NCBI RefSeq assembly: GCF_900007165.1
Contig: NZ_CYGY02000020.1
Coordinates: 272-64,271 of the forward strand
Reading direction: 5' to 3'
Length of the DNA stretch: 64,000 bases
Origin: Paraburkholderia piptadeniae
GTDB taxonomy: Bacteria > Pseudomonadota > Gammaproteobacteria > Burkholderiales > Burkholderiaceae
Part shown: positions 38,961 to 47,393 of the stretch, piece by piece
Layout: each line of letters opens with the position of its first letter
Position numbering within the stretch: the stretch's first letter is position 1
The notes under the pieces: generated by a model
Told to the model about the DNA's origin: nothing
Seen by the model: the letters and a program-made list of their open reading frames with translations, nothing else
Databases searched by the model: none
Position numbers and translations under genes: made by a program

Positions 38961-38988
38961 TTGCCCGTCGCATAATTGGAGTTACAAT
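38961..38988 (+). promoter_or_regulatory. Candidate promoter of livJ
   Basis: TTGCCC (38961) and TACAAT (38983) are separated by 16 bases; the start point would be near 38995, giving a leader of about 60 bases. Confidence 0.5.
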
Positions 38989-39054
38989 GCGCGCGTTCTC
39001 AAGGCTTCAGCGCCTCGGAACGCCAGATTTAGCAAGGCGCAGGAGACCTATTTA

Positions 39055-40254
39055 ATGCGAGTCAAGTTTGCTTGTGCCGTGTCCATCGCGGTCGCGGTTG
39101 CGATGTTGACCGCGTGCAGCAAAAAGAACGATGGCGAGGCAGGCACGGGTGCATCGGCTGCAGTGGCAGCGTCGGCACCTGCAAGCGAAGCGACTGTCGT
39201 GAAGATCGGTCATGTGGCCCCGTTGACGGGCGGCATTGCGCATCTCGGAAAGGACAATGAAAACGGAGCGCGTCTGGCGATAGAGGAGATCAACGCGCAG
39301 GGATTGACCATCGACGGCCGCAAGATCCAGCTTCAACTCGACGGGCAGGACGACGCAGGCGACCCGAAAACGGGCACGCAGATCGCGCAGAAGCTGGTCG
39401 ACGATCACGTTGTCGCCGTCGTCGGGCATCTGAACTCGGGCGTCTCGATTCCCGCATCGAAAATCTATAGCGACGCAGGCATCGTGCAGATCTCGCCGTC
39501 CTCGACGAATCCGGCCTATACGCAGCAGGGTTTCAAGACGACCTTCCGGGTCGTCGCGACAGATGCGCAGCAAGGTCCGGCGCTGGCGAACTACGCGACG
39601 AAGTCACTTGGCGCGAAACGGATCGCCGTCGTCGACGACGCGACTGCCTATGGCAAGGGTCTTGCTGACGAATTCGCGAAGACGGCCGAGGCGGGCGGCG
39701 CGAAGATCGTCGCGCGCGAGGCGACCAATGACCGGGCCACGGATTTCCGGGCCATTCTCACCAAGATCAAAAGTGCCCAGCCGGACGCCATCATGTTCGG
39801 CGGCATGGATGCAACGGGCGGGCCGTTCACAAAACAGGCGGCCGCGCTCGGAATCAGGGCAAAAATCCTTGGCGGCGACGGCGTGTGCACCGACAAGGTA
39901 GGGGAGCTGGCGGGTAGTGCCGTTCAGAACCTCGTATGTTCGGAGGCAGGTCTTGCGCTTTCGAAGATGGACAGGGGAGCGGACTTCGAAAAGAAGTACG
40001 ACGCACGCTTCCACACGCCGGCGCAGATTTACGCGCCGTTCACGTATGACGCTGTGTACGTGATCGTCGATGCAATGAAGCGCGCCAATTCGATCGAGCC
40101 GTCCAAGGTGCTCGCTGTGATGCCGTCGACCGACTACACAGGTGTCATCGGCCACATCGCATTCGACAACAAGGGCGATTTGAAAGAGGGCGCGATTACG
40201 CTTTACGACTTCAAGGACGGCAAGAAAGCAGTCCTCGATGTCGTGAAGATGTAA
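39055..40254 (+). CDS. livJ: Branched-chain amino acid ABC transporter binding lipoprotein
   Basis: This 399-residue binding protein (Leu/Ile/Val family, periplasmic-binding type 1 fold) delivers substrate to the Liv permease. Unlike E. coli LivJ it has a lipoprotein signal: the lipobox LTAC puts Cys at residue 21, followed by an Ala/Ser/Glu linker, so it is probably membrane-anchored. The binding domain starts at VVKIGHVAPLTGGIAHLGKD; ligand-contact blocks VGHLNSGVSIPASKIY and ISPSSTNP are present. Start ATG has AGGAG 10 bases upstream. A terminator follows, so the permease genes receive only part of its transcription. Confidence 0.94.
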   Translation: MRVKFACAVSIAVAVAMLTACSKKNDGEAGTGASAAVAASAPASEATVVKIGHVAPLTGGIAHLGKDNENGARLAIEEINAQGLTIDGRKIQLQLDGQDDAGDPKTGTQIAQKLVDDHVVAVVGHLNSGVSIPASKIYSDAGIVQISPSSTNPAYTQQGFKTTFRVVATDAQQGPALANYATKSLGAKRIAVVDDATAYGKGLADEFAKTAEAGGAKIVAREATNDRATDFRAILTKIKSAQPDAIMFGGMDATGGPFTKQAAALGIRAKILGGDGVCTDKVGELAGSAVQNLVCSEAGLALSKMDRGADFEKKYDARFHTPAQIYAPFTYDAVYVIVDAMKRANSIEPSKVLAVMPSTDYTGVIGHIAFDNKGDLKEGAITLYDFKDGKKAVLDVVKM

Positions 40255-40274
40255 TGACGGGACGTACAGCCTGA

Positions 40275-40305
40275 CGGCACCGGACCATCCGACGGTGCCG
40301 TTTTT
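40275..40305 (+). terminator. Terminator between livJ and livH
   Basis: Stem CGGCACCG / CGGTGCCG, ten-base loop, then TTTTT, inside the cassette. Confidence 0.85.
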
Positions 40306-40481
40306 GCATCCGCGTCGAGTGCGACGGCCGCTGCAACCCGGCGACCACGAACGCTCGACGGAGATAACCCTTACCGGTCTTTTATATCAGTACCCGCAGT
40401 GCCGTTGCGATTCCGCAAAGCATCAACGCCAACCGGCAGATGAAGAGCGCGAATCCAGTCGCACGGGCTAAGGAGCATTAA

Positions 40482-41432
40482 ATGGATATTTTCATCCAGC
40501 AGGTTCTCAACGGGCTGGTGCTCGGCAGTGTCTACGCCATCATTGCACTCGGCTATACGATGGTGTACGGCATTCTCGGCATCATCAACTTCGCTCACGG
40601 CGACATCCTGATGGTGGGGGCGATGGTTGCCCTGTCCTGCATCGGTGTATTGCAGAACCATTTCCCCGGTCTCGGCAACGTGCCGACGCTGTGCATCGCG
40701 CTGGCCATCGCCGCCGTGGTGTGCGCAGTGGTGGGCTACACGATCGAGCGCGTCGCGTACCGGCCGCTGCGCAAAGCGCCGCGTCTCGCCCCGCTGATCA
40801 CCGCAATCGGTGTGTCGATCCTGCTGCAAACGCTCGCGATGATGATCTGGTCACGCAACCCGCTGCCGTTCCCGCAGCTTCTGCCGACCGATCCCCTCAA
40901 CGTGATCAAGGCCACCGACACGACGCCGGGCGCCGTGATTTCGATGACTGAAATCGTGATCATCGTCGTGGCGTTCCTCGTGATGGCGGGCCTCCTGCTG
41001 CTCGTGCACAAGACGAAGCTCGGCCGCGCGATGCGCGCGATCGCCGAGAACCCGGGCGTCGCCTCGCTGATGGGCGTGAACCCGAACTTCGTGATCTCGG
41101 CGACCTTCATGATCGGTTCGGCGCTGGCTGCGCTGGCGGGCGTGATGATCGCGTCGGAATACGGCAACGCGCACTTCTACATGGGCTTCATCCCAGGCCT
41201 GAAAGCGTTCACGGCTGCCGTGCTCGGCGGTATCGGCAACCTCGGCGGCGCGATGGTCGGCGGCGTGATTCTCGGTCTGATCGAGCAGCTCGGTGCGGGC
41301 TACATCGGCAATCTCACGGGCGGCGTGTTCGGCAGTAACTATCAGGACGTGTTCGCGTTCATCGTGCTGATCATCGTGCTGGTGTTCCGTCCGTCGGGCC
41401 TGCTCGGCGAACGTGTTGCGGACCGTGCCTAA
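40482..41432 (+). CDS. livH: Branched-chain amino acid ABC permease LivH
   Basis: This 316-residue inner-membrane permease is one of the two Liv channel subunits. About eight hydrophobic segments are seen, beginning QVLNGLVLGSVYAIIALGYT, with the family block GIINFAHGDILMVGAM and the ATPase-contact loop MRAIAENPGVASLMGVN. It begins 228 bases after livJ and is followed by livM after 26 bases. Confidence 0.96.
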   Translation: MDIFIQQVLNGLVLGSVYAIIALGYTMVYGILGIINFAHGDILMVGAMVALSCIGVLQNHFPGLGNVPTLCIALAIAAVVCAVVGYTIERVAYRPLRKAPRLAPLITAIGVSILLQTLAMMIWSRNPLPFPQLLPTDPLNVIKATDTTPGAVISMTEIVIIVVAFLVMAGLLLLVHKTKLGRAMRAIAENPGVASLMGVNPNFVISATFMIGSALAALAGVMIASEYGNAHFYMGFIPGLKAFTAAVLGGIGNLGGAMVGGVILGLIEQLGAGYIGNLTGGVFGSNYQDVFAFIVLIIVLVFRPSGLLGERVADRA

Positions 41433-41458
41433 CGGCGCAGGGAAAAGGAGTAAACACA

Positions 41459-42628
41459 ATGACCTCAATTCAACCGATCGAGCCGTCCACGACGCTCGTC
41501 CCTGAACGCAACATGACGAAGACGCTGACGGTGGGCATCCTCACCGCCGTGTTCGTGATCGCCGCGCCGATGATCATTGGCACAGCAGGCGGCAACTACT
41601 GGGTGCGCGTGCTCGACTTCGCGATGCTGTATGTGATGCTCGCGCTGGGCCTGAACGTGGTGGTCGGCTTCGCCGGCCTGCTGGACCTGGGCTACATCGC
41701 GTTCTACGCAGTGGGCGCCTATACGGCGGCATTGCTGAGCTCGCCGCACCTGTCGTCGCAGTTCGAATGGATCGCGCATCTCGCGCCGGGCGGGCTGCAC
41801 ACGCCGTTCTGGATCATCGTGCCGATCGCGATGGCGATTGCCGCGTTCTTCGGGGTGATTCTCGGTGCACCGACGCTGCGTCTGCGTGGCGACTACCTCG
41901 CGATCGTGACGTTGGGCTTCGGGGAAATCGTCCGGATCTTCCTGAACAACCTCGACCGTCCGGCGAACATCACGAACGGCCCGAAGGGCGTCACGGGCAT
42001 CGATCCGATCCACGTCGGCGACTTTAGCCTCTCGCAGACGCACTCGCTGTTCGGCTTCCAGTTCCCGTCGGTGTACGCGTACTACTACGTGTTCGTGCTG
42101 TGCGCGCTGCTGGTGATCTGGGTGTGTACGCGTCTGCAGCACTCGCGCATCGGCCGCGCATGGGCCGCGATCCGCGAGGACGAAATCGCCGCGAAGGCAA
42201 TGGGCATCAACACGCGTGATGTGAAGCTGCTCGCGTTCGCGATGGGCGCGTCGTTCGGTGGCCTGTCGGGTGCGATGTTCGGCATGTTCCAGGGCTTCGT
42301 GTCGCCGGAATCGTTCACGCTGCCGGAATCGATCGTCGTGCTCGCGTGCGTCGTGCTGGGCGGCATGGGCCACATCCCGGGCGTGATTCTCGGCGCGGTG
42401 CTGCTCGCCGTGCTGCCGGAATTCCTGCGCTCGACGATGGGCCCGCTGCAGAACCTGGTGTTCGGTCACGAGATCGTCGATACGGAAGTGATCCGTCAGC
42501 TCGTCTACGCACTCGCGATGGTGCTGATCATGCTGTACCGCTCGGAAGGCCTGTGGCCGTCACCGAAGCATGAGGACAAGATCGCGAAACTGGCGAAGCG
42601 CAGCGGCAAGAAGCCGGTGCGCGCGTAA
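41459..42628 (+). CDS. livM: Branched-chain amino acid ABC permease LivM
   Basis: The 389-residue second channel subunit shows a polar N-terminus, about nine hydrophobic segments, the family signature VGFAGLLDLGYIAFYAVGAY, and the coupling region RAWAAIREDEIAAKAMGIN. The long periplasmic loop around LFGFQFPSVYAYYYVF is typical. It lies between livH and livG in the canonical order. Confidence 0.96.
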   Translation: MTSIQPIEPSTTLVPERNMTKTLTVGILTAVFVIAAPMIIGTAGGNYWVRVLDFAMLYVMLALGLNVVVGFAGLLDLGYIAFYAVGAYTAALLSSPHLSSQFEWIAHLAPGGLHTPFWIIVPIAMAIAAFFGVILGAPTLRLRGDYLAIVTLGFGEIVRIFLNNLDRPANITNGPKGVTGIDPIHVGDFSLSQTHSLFGFQFPSVYAYYYVFVLCALLVIWVCTRLQHSRIGRAWAAIREDEIAAKAMGINTRDVKLLAFAMGASFGGLSGAMFGMFQGFVSPESFTLPESIVVLACVVLGGMGHIPGVILGAVLLAVLPEFLRSTMGPLQNLVFGHEIVDTEVIRQLVYALAMVLIMLYRSEGLWPSPKHEDKIAKLAKRSGKKPVRA

Positions 42629-42656
42629 CGGACCACGGATCGAAGGGGAAACACAC

Positions 42657-43433
42657 ATGAGCGACAAACAAATCCGTCTGTCCGTGAAGGGCGTGAACAA
42701 GCGCTTCGGCGGTCTGCAGGCGCTGTCGGATGTCGGCCTCGAAATCGAGGAAGGCTCCATTTACGGTCTGATCGGCCCGAACGGCGCCGGCAAGACCACG
42801 TTCTTCAACGTGATCACGGGCCTCTACACGCCGGACTCGGGCGAGTTCAGGCTCGATGGCCAGAACTACACGCCGACGGCCGTGTATCAGGTGGCGAAGG
42901 CCGGCATCGCGCGCACGTTCCAGAACATCCGTCTGTTCGGCGGCATGACCGCGCTGGAAAACGTGATGGTCGGCCGGCACGTCCGCACGAAGCACGGGCT
43001 GCTGGGCGCCGTGTTCCAGACGCCCGCTGAGCGTCAGGAAGAGCGCGAGATCAAGGAACGCGCGCTGGAACTGCTCGAGTACGTCGGCGTGCTGCAATAC
43101 GCCGACTACACGTCGCGCAACCTGTCGTACGGCCACCAGCGTCGTCTGGAAATCGCGCGCGCACTGGCGACCGATCCGAAGCTGCTCGCGCTCGACGAAC
43201 CGGCTGCCGGCATGAACGCAACGGAAAAGGTCGAACTGACGAAGCTGCTCGACAAGATCCGCAGCGACGGCAAGACGATCCTGCTGATCGAGCACGACGT
43301 GAAACTGGTGATGGGCCTGTGCAATCGCATGACAGTGCTCGACTATGGCAAGGTGATCGCCGAAGGTCTGCCGCATGACGTGCAGAAGGACCCGAAGGTG
43401 ATCGAGGCTTATCTGGGTGCGGGGGTCCACTGA
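42657..43433 (+). CDS. livG: Branched-chain amino acid ABC ATPase LivG
   Basis: This 258-residue ATPase energises Liv import together with LivF. Walker A is GPNGAGKTT, the signature is the LivG-type LSYGHQRRLEIARAL and Walker B is LLALDEPAAGMN; the C-terminal branched-chain-specific tail VQKDPKVIEAYLG is present. The start at 42657 (MSDKQIRLS) has GGGGAA upstream; the frame is open further upstream without LivG sequence. Confidence 0.96.
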   Translation: MSDKQIRLSVKGVNKRFGGLQALSDVGLEIEEGSIYGLIGPNGAGKTTFFNVITGLYTPDSGEFRLDGQNYTPTAVYQVAKAGIARTFQNIRLFGGMTALENVMVGRHVRTKHGLLGAVFQTPAERQEEREIKERALELLEYVGVLQYADYTSRNLSYGHQRRLEIARALATDPKLLALDEPAAGMNATEKVELTKLLDKIRSDGKTILLIEHDVKLVMGLCNRMTVLDYGKVIAEGLPHDVQKDPKVIEAYLGAGVH

Positions 43434-44149
43434 TGGCTACGGCAATGTTGAAAATCAAGGGCCTGCAGGTCAACTACGGCGGCATTCAGGCCGTCAAGGG
43501 TGTCGACCTGGAGATCGCGCAGGGCGAACTCGTCACGCTGATCGGCGCGAACGGCGCAGGCAAGACGACCACGATGAAGGCGATCACGGGCCTCAAGCCT
43601 TACTCGGCCGGCGACATCGAATACATGGGCCAGTCGATCAAGGGCGTGCCGCCGCACGAGTTGCTCAAGCGCGGTCTCGCGATGGTGCCGGAAGGCCGTG
43701 GCATCTTCGCGCGCATGTCGATCGTCGAGAACATGCAGATGGGCGCGTATCTGCGCACCGACAATGAAGGCATCAAGAAGGACGTCGAGCGCATGTTCGG
43801 CTTCTTCCCGCGCCTGAAGGAACGCGCGACGCAGCTCGCGGGCACGCTGTCGGGCGGCGAACAGCAGATGCTGGCGATGGCGCGCGCCGTCATCTCGAAG
43901 CCGAAACTGCTGCTGCTCGATGAGCCGTCGATGGGCCTGTCGCCGATCATGGTCGAGAAGATCTTCGAAGTGGTGCGCGAGATCTCGAAGGAAGGCATCA
44001 CGGTGATGCTGGTCGAGCAGAACGCGCGTCTCGCACTGCAGGCAGCGGACCGTGGCTACGTGATGGACTCGGGCACGGTCACGATGTCGGGTGACGCGAA
44101 GCAGATGCTCGATGATCCGAAGGTGCGCGCGGCGTATCTCGGCGAGTAA
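43433..44149 (+). CDS. livF: Branched-chain amino acid ABC ATPase LivF
   Basis: This 238-residue ATPase pairs with LivG. Walker A is GANGAGKTT, the signature LSGGEQQMLAMARA and Walker B LLLLDEPSMGLSP, followed by the H-loop-equivalent VEQNARLAL. Its ATG overlaps the livG stop by one base (TGATG). It is the last liv gene and is followed by a strong terminator. Confidence 0.97.
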   Translation: MATAMLKIKGLQVNYGGIQAVKGVDLEIAQGELVTLIGANGAGKTTTMKAITGLKPYSAGDIEYMGQSIKGVPPHELLKRGLAMVPEGRGIFARMSIVENMQMGAYLRTDNEGIKKDVERMFGFFPRLKERATQLAGTLSGGEQQMLAMARAVISKPKLLLLDEPSMGLSPIMVEKIFEVVREISKEGITVMLVEQNARLALQAADRGYVMDSGTVTMSGDAKQMLDDPKVRAAYLGE

Positions 44150-44197
44150 GCTCAGCCAGCTCAAGCGCCGGTTCTTGCGACCGGCAACGTGCAATAA

Positions 44198-44237
44198 ACA
44201 AAGGCCGCATGCGTCAAGCATGCGGCCTTTGTGTTTT
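44198..44237. terminator. Terminator between livF and the acetyltransferase gene
   Basis: Perfect 15-base arms ACAAAGGCCGCATGC / GCATGCGGCCTTTGT with loop GTCAA, then GTTTTC. It lies between convergent genes and probably serves both. Confidence 0.92.
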
Positions 44238-44268
44238 CAGCGATTCAAATGCGCGGCGGCGCAACCGC

Positions 44269-44721
44269 TCAAGCCAACGCGCCCAGCCGCTTGCCGAGGC
44301 TGACGACCTGATCGGCGCGATAGCCGAGCGTTTCGTAGAAAGCCCGCACGTCGGCCTTCGCGCTCAGCACCTGAAGATTGACCTTCGGGCAGCCGCGCGC
44401 CGTCAATGCCGCTTCCGCGTGCCGTACCAGCCGCGTACCGATGCCCTGGCGCCGTTGCGTCGGATCGACCGCGAGCGAGTACAGCCAGCCCCGATGCCCG
44501 TCGTAACCGGCCATCGCCGTGCCGACGATGCCAGCGTCCTTCACCGCGACAAAGAACAGTTCGGGCTGCGTCGCGAGCTTGTTTGCGATCGACAGATGCG
44601 GATTGCGCTGCGGCTTGCTCGCGTCCTTGTACTCCGGGAACGCGTCGAGCCACAGCGCGACGACGGCATCCGTGTCGGCCGCGTCGAAGCAGCGGATCGA
44701 CAGTGGCGAAGCAGTCGTCAC
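44269..44721 (-). CDS. GNAT-family acetyltransferase, YpeA-like
   Basis: The 150-residue protein has a complete GNAT fold. The acetyl-CoA loop is RRQGIGTRLVRHAE, and the strand before it reads GWLYSLAVDP. The C-terminal FYETLGYRADQVVSLGKRL matches the YpeA type. Substrate is unknown. Its ATG overlaps the stop of argD (ATGA), so the two are co-translated; a role linked to amino-acid metabolism is only inferred. Confidence 0.88.
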   Translation of the reverse strand: MTTASPLSIRCFDAADTDAVVALWLDAFPEYKDASKPQRNPHLSIANKLATQPELFFVAVKDAGIVGTAMAGYDGHRGWLYSLAVDPTQRRQGIGTRLVRHAEAALTARGCPKVNLQVLSAKADVRAFYETLGYRADQVVSLGKRLGALA

Positions 44722-45902
44722 AGCGTGTCCAGGATCGAGCGCAGCATCGACATCATCTGGTCGATCTCTTCCGTCGTCACGTTGAGCGCGGGCATGAAGC
44801 GCAGCAGATTCGGACGCGCCGCGTTGAGCAGCAGGCCGTCGGGCTGCATCAGGCGCGCCTTCTCGACGATCTGGTTGCCGATGTCCTTGCCGAGCAGCAG
44901 CGCGCGCAACATGCCTTCGCCGCGCTCGCCCGCAAAGCCGCGCTCCTCAGACAGTTCGAGCAGCTTCGCGCGCAGATATTCGCCGCGTGCCTTCACGCCA
45001 TTGAGGAAGCCGGGTGCCGTCAGTTGCGAGATCACCGAATGGCCGACTGCCGTCATCAGCGGATTGCCGTTGTACGTGCCGCCCTGTTCGCCCGCTTCGA
45101 ACACCTCGACTTCCTTCTTGCACAGCAGCGCACCGAGCGGCACGCCGCCGCCGATGCCCTTCGCAAGCGTCATCACGTCGGGCTCGATACCCGACAGCTC
45201 GTACGCGAACAGCGTCCCCGCGCGGCCGCAACCGCTTTGCACTTCATCGACGATCAGGAGCAGGTTGTGCTTCTTCGTCAACTCGCGCAGCTGCTGCATG
45301 AATCCGCGCGTTGCGGGAATCACGCCGCCTTCGCCCTGGATCGGTTCGAGCATCACGGCGACTGTCTTGTCGCCGATCAGCTTCTCGACGGACGCGATGT
45401 CGTTCAGATCCGCTTTCGGGAAGCCTGGCACCTGCGGTGCGTAGATCGTGTCCCAGCCCGGCTTGCCGCTCGCCGACATCGTCGCGAGCGTGCGGCCGTG
45501 GAAGCTGTGATCGAACGTGATGATTTCATACGCGCCGTTCTTGAATTTCTTGCCGTATTTGCGCGCGAGCTTGATCGCACCTTCGTTCGCTTCGGCGCCG
45601 CTGTTGGTGAAGAACACCTTGTCGAAGCAGCTGTGCTGCGTGAGCAGGCCGGCGAGCTTCGCCATCGGCTCGTTGTAGAACGCCGGCGACGGGTTGATCA
45701 GCGTGCGCGCCTGGTGCGTGAGCGCTTCGATGATGCCTTCGTTGCAGTGGCCAAGGGAATTCACCGCCCAGCCCTGGATGAAGTCCAGATAGCGCTTGCC
45801 GTTGTTGTCATAGAGCCACGAGCCTTTGCCGTGCGTGAAAACGATTTCGGGCCGGTTCGTGATGTACATCAGCGAATCGATCGGGTACTCATTGAAGTTC
45901 AT
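44718..45902 (-). CDS. argD: Acetylornithine aminotransferase
   Basis: This 394-residue PLP enzyme (aminotransferase class III) transfers the amino group between glutamate and N-acetylornithine semialdehyde in arginine synthesis. Visible are the TNSGAEANEGAIKLAR phosphate-binding loop, FHGRTLATMSASG, the PLP-contact aspartate in LIVDEVQSGCGRAG and the Schiff-base lysine in TLAKGIGGGVPLGA. The start MNFNEYPID fits the family; class III members are hard to separate by eye, so ornithine or succinylornithine specificity is possible. Confidence 0.88.
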   Translation of the reverse strand: MNFNEYPIDSLMYITNRPEIVFTHGKGSWLYDNNGKRYLDFIQGWAVNSLGHCNEGIIEALTHQARTLINPSPAFYNEPMAKLAGLLTQHSCFDKVFFTNSGAEANEGAIKLARKYGKKFKNGAYEIITFDHSFHGRTLATMSASGKPGWDTIYAPQVPGFPKADLNDIASVEKLIGDKTVAVMLEPIQGEGGVIPATRGFMQQLRELTKKHNLLLIVDEVQSGCGRAGTLFAYELSGIEPDVMTLAKGIGGGVPLGALLCKKEVEVFEAGEQGGTYNGNPLMTAVGHSVISQLTAPGFLNGVKARGEYLRAKLLELSEERGFAGERGEGMLRALLLGKDIGNQIVEKARLMQPDGLLLNAARPNLLRFMPALNVTTEEIDQMMSMLRSILDTL

Positions 45903-46287
45903 GGCTACAGGCTCCAGGCAAACAGGGATAAGAAACCGCCTCGGACAAAATGGCCCAGCAACGGAGAGAAAACGCCGACGAGTACGCGTGTTCAACAGCC
46001 TGTGTTCAACAGCACGTCGTCGACAGAACGTCAAAGCAGCGACGAAATACAAAAAGCCACGGCATGCCGTGGCTTTCGTGATTTGAACTGCGTGCGCGTG
46101 ATACTAAGCTGATACGCGCAAACCGTGACGAAGCCAGCGGCGCCCCTATGGGAGCAGCGAGCGGCGACGTCGAAGTTCGGACAGGATGCGGTTCATGCGC
46201 GAAAGAATACGACAATGCCGGCGCTCGTGTAAACCGGCAATTTGCGCGCGCCGGCCGATTCGTTCATGCAGGATGACAACGCAACGA
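45903..46287. other. Gap between argD and the reductase gene
   Basis: It holds the terminator at 46053-46076. I see no convincing gene in the remainder; the argD promoter should lie in 45903-46050. Confidence 0.5.
46053..46081 (-). terminator. Terminator upstream of argD
   Basis: AAAGCCACGGCA / TGCCGTGGCTTT is a perfect 24-bp palindrome with T-runs on the minus strand. It lies about 210 bases after the reductase stop, which is its most likely client. Confidence 0.8.
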
Positions 46288-47319
46288 TCAGACGGGGTTC
46301 GCGAGATCGGCGGCGCTCGTGAACGAATCCGCGTAGAACTCGTCTTCCGGCAGGCGATGATGCTGCGTGAAATCGCGCTGCGCGGATTCGACCATCACAG
46401 GCGCGCCGCACGCATACACCTGATATGCCGACAAGTCTGGCAGATCTTCGATGACGGCGCGATGAACGAAGCCCGTGCGGCCCGTCCAGGCGTCGTCCGC
46501 GTCCGGTTCGGAGAGCACGGGCACGAACTTGAAGTTCGGCACTTCGCGCGCCCATTGCTCGGCGAGATCCATCATGTACAGGTCTTTCTTGCGGCGAGCG
46601 CCCCAGTACAGCGTCATCGGGCGCGTGATGTTCTTGAAGACGGCATGCTCGACGATCGCCTTCAGCGGCGCAAAGCCAGTGCCGGATGCGAGCAGGACGA
46701 TCGGCTTGTCCGATTCTTCGCGCAGGAAGAACGTGCCGAGCGGGGCCTCGAAGCGCAGGATGTCGCGCTCCTTCATCGTGTTGAACACGTGATCGGTGAA
46801 CGCGCCGCCCGGCATGTGGCGGATATGCAGCTCGATCGGGCCTTCCGTATGCGGCGCGTTCGCCATCGAGTAGCTGCGGCGCTTGCCGTCCTTCAGGATG
46901 AACTCGAGGTACTGGCCGGCCATGTATTGCAGGCGCTCGTTCGCGGGCAGTTGCAGCTTCAGCGCGATGACGTCGTCGGCCTTGCGCTCGATCGAATTCA
47001 CACGGCACGGCAGCTTCTTGATCTGCACGTCGCCGACGCCCGTCACTTCGCGGATATCGACCTCGAGGTCCGTGCAGGCCGTCGCGCAGCAGAAGAGGGC
47101 CATGCCGCGCGTCTTCTCGTCGTTCGACAGCGCCGACGACGAATGCGCTCGCTGTTCGATTTCGCCGCCGACGACCGTGCCCTTGCACGAGCCGCATGCG
47201 CCGTTCTTGCAGCCGTACGGCAGGCCGATGCCCTGGCGAAGGGCGGCCGTCAGCACGGGTTCATCGGGTTCCACCTGAAACTGCCGGCCGCTTTGCCGGA
47301 GCGTTACGTTAAATGCCAT
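46288..47319 (-). CDS. Ferredoxin-type flavin reductase (CDP-6-deoxy-glucoseen reductase-like)
   Basis: This 343-residue electron-transfer protein has an N-terminal plant-type [2Fe-2S] domain (YGCKNGACGSCKGTV, last ligand in ALFCCATAC), then an FAD domain with RRSYSMANAP and a NAD(P)H domain with LLASGTGFAPLKAIVEH. The same layout occurs in CDP-6-deoxy-delta-3,4-glucoseen reductase, in oxygenase reductases and in Fre-like electron suppliers. No sugar or oxygenase genes are adjacent, so the electron acceptor is unknown. The start at 47319 gives the typical MAFNVTLRQSGRQF. Confidence 0.9.
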   Translation of the reverse strand: MAFNVTLRQSGRQFQVEPDEPVLTAALRQGIGLPYGCKNGACGSCKGTVVGGEIEQRAHSSSALSNDEKTRGMALFCCATACTDLEVDIREVTGVGDVQIKKLPCRVNSIERKADDVIALKLQLPANERLQYMAGQYLEFILKDGKRRSYSMANAPHTEGPIELHIRHMPGGAFTDHVFNTMKERDILRFEAPLGTFFLREESDKPIVLLASGTGFAPLKAIVEHAVFKNITRPMTLYWGARRKKDLYMMDLAEQWAREVPNFKFVPVLSEPDADDAWTGRTGFVHRAVIEDLPDLSAYQVYACGAPVMVESAQRDFTQHHRLPEDEFYADSFTSAADLANPV

Positions 47320-47393
47320 AGGTCGTTCAGAGTTCGAGTACAGGGAGTCGGTAACCAGTGCGTACCATGGATCGCGGCTACAATGCGTCCACG

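Noticed and set aside
38621..39000. Short frames in the livJ upstream region
   Set aside because: No ribosome sites, no conserved pattern, and they overlap the predicted regulatory elements.
46006..46215. A 69-codon minus-strand frame between argD and the reductase gene
   Set aside because: It runs through the terminator palindrome at 46053-46076 and has no ribosome site or recognisable sequence.
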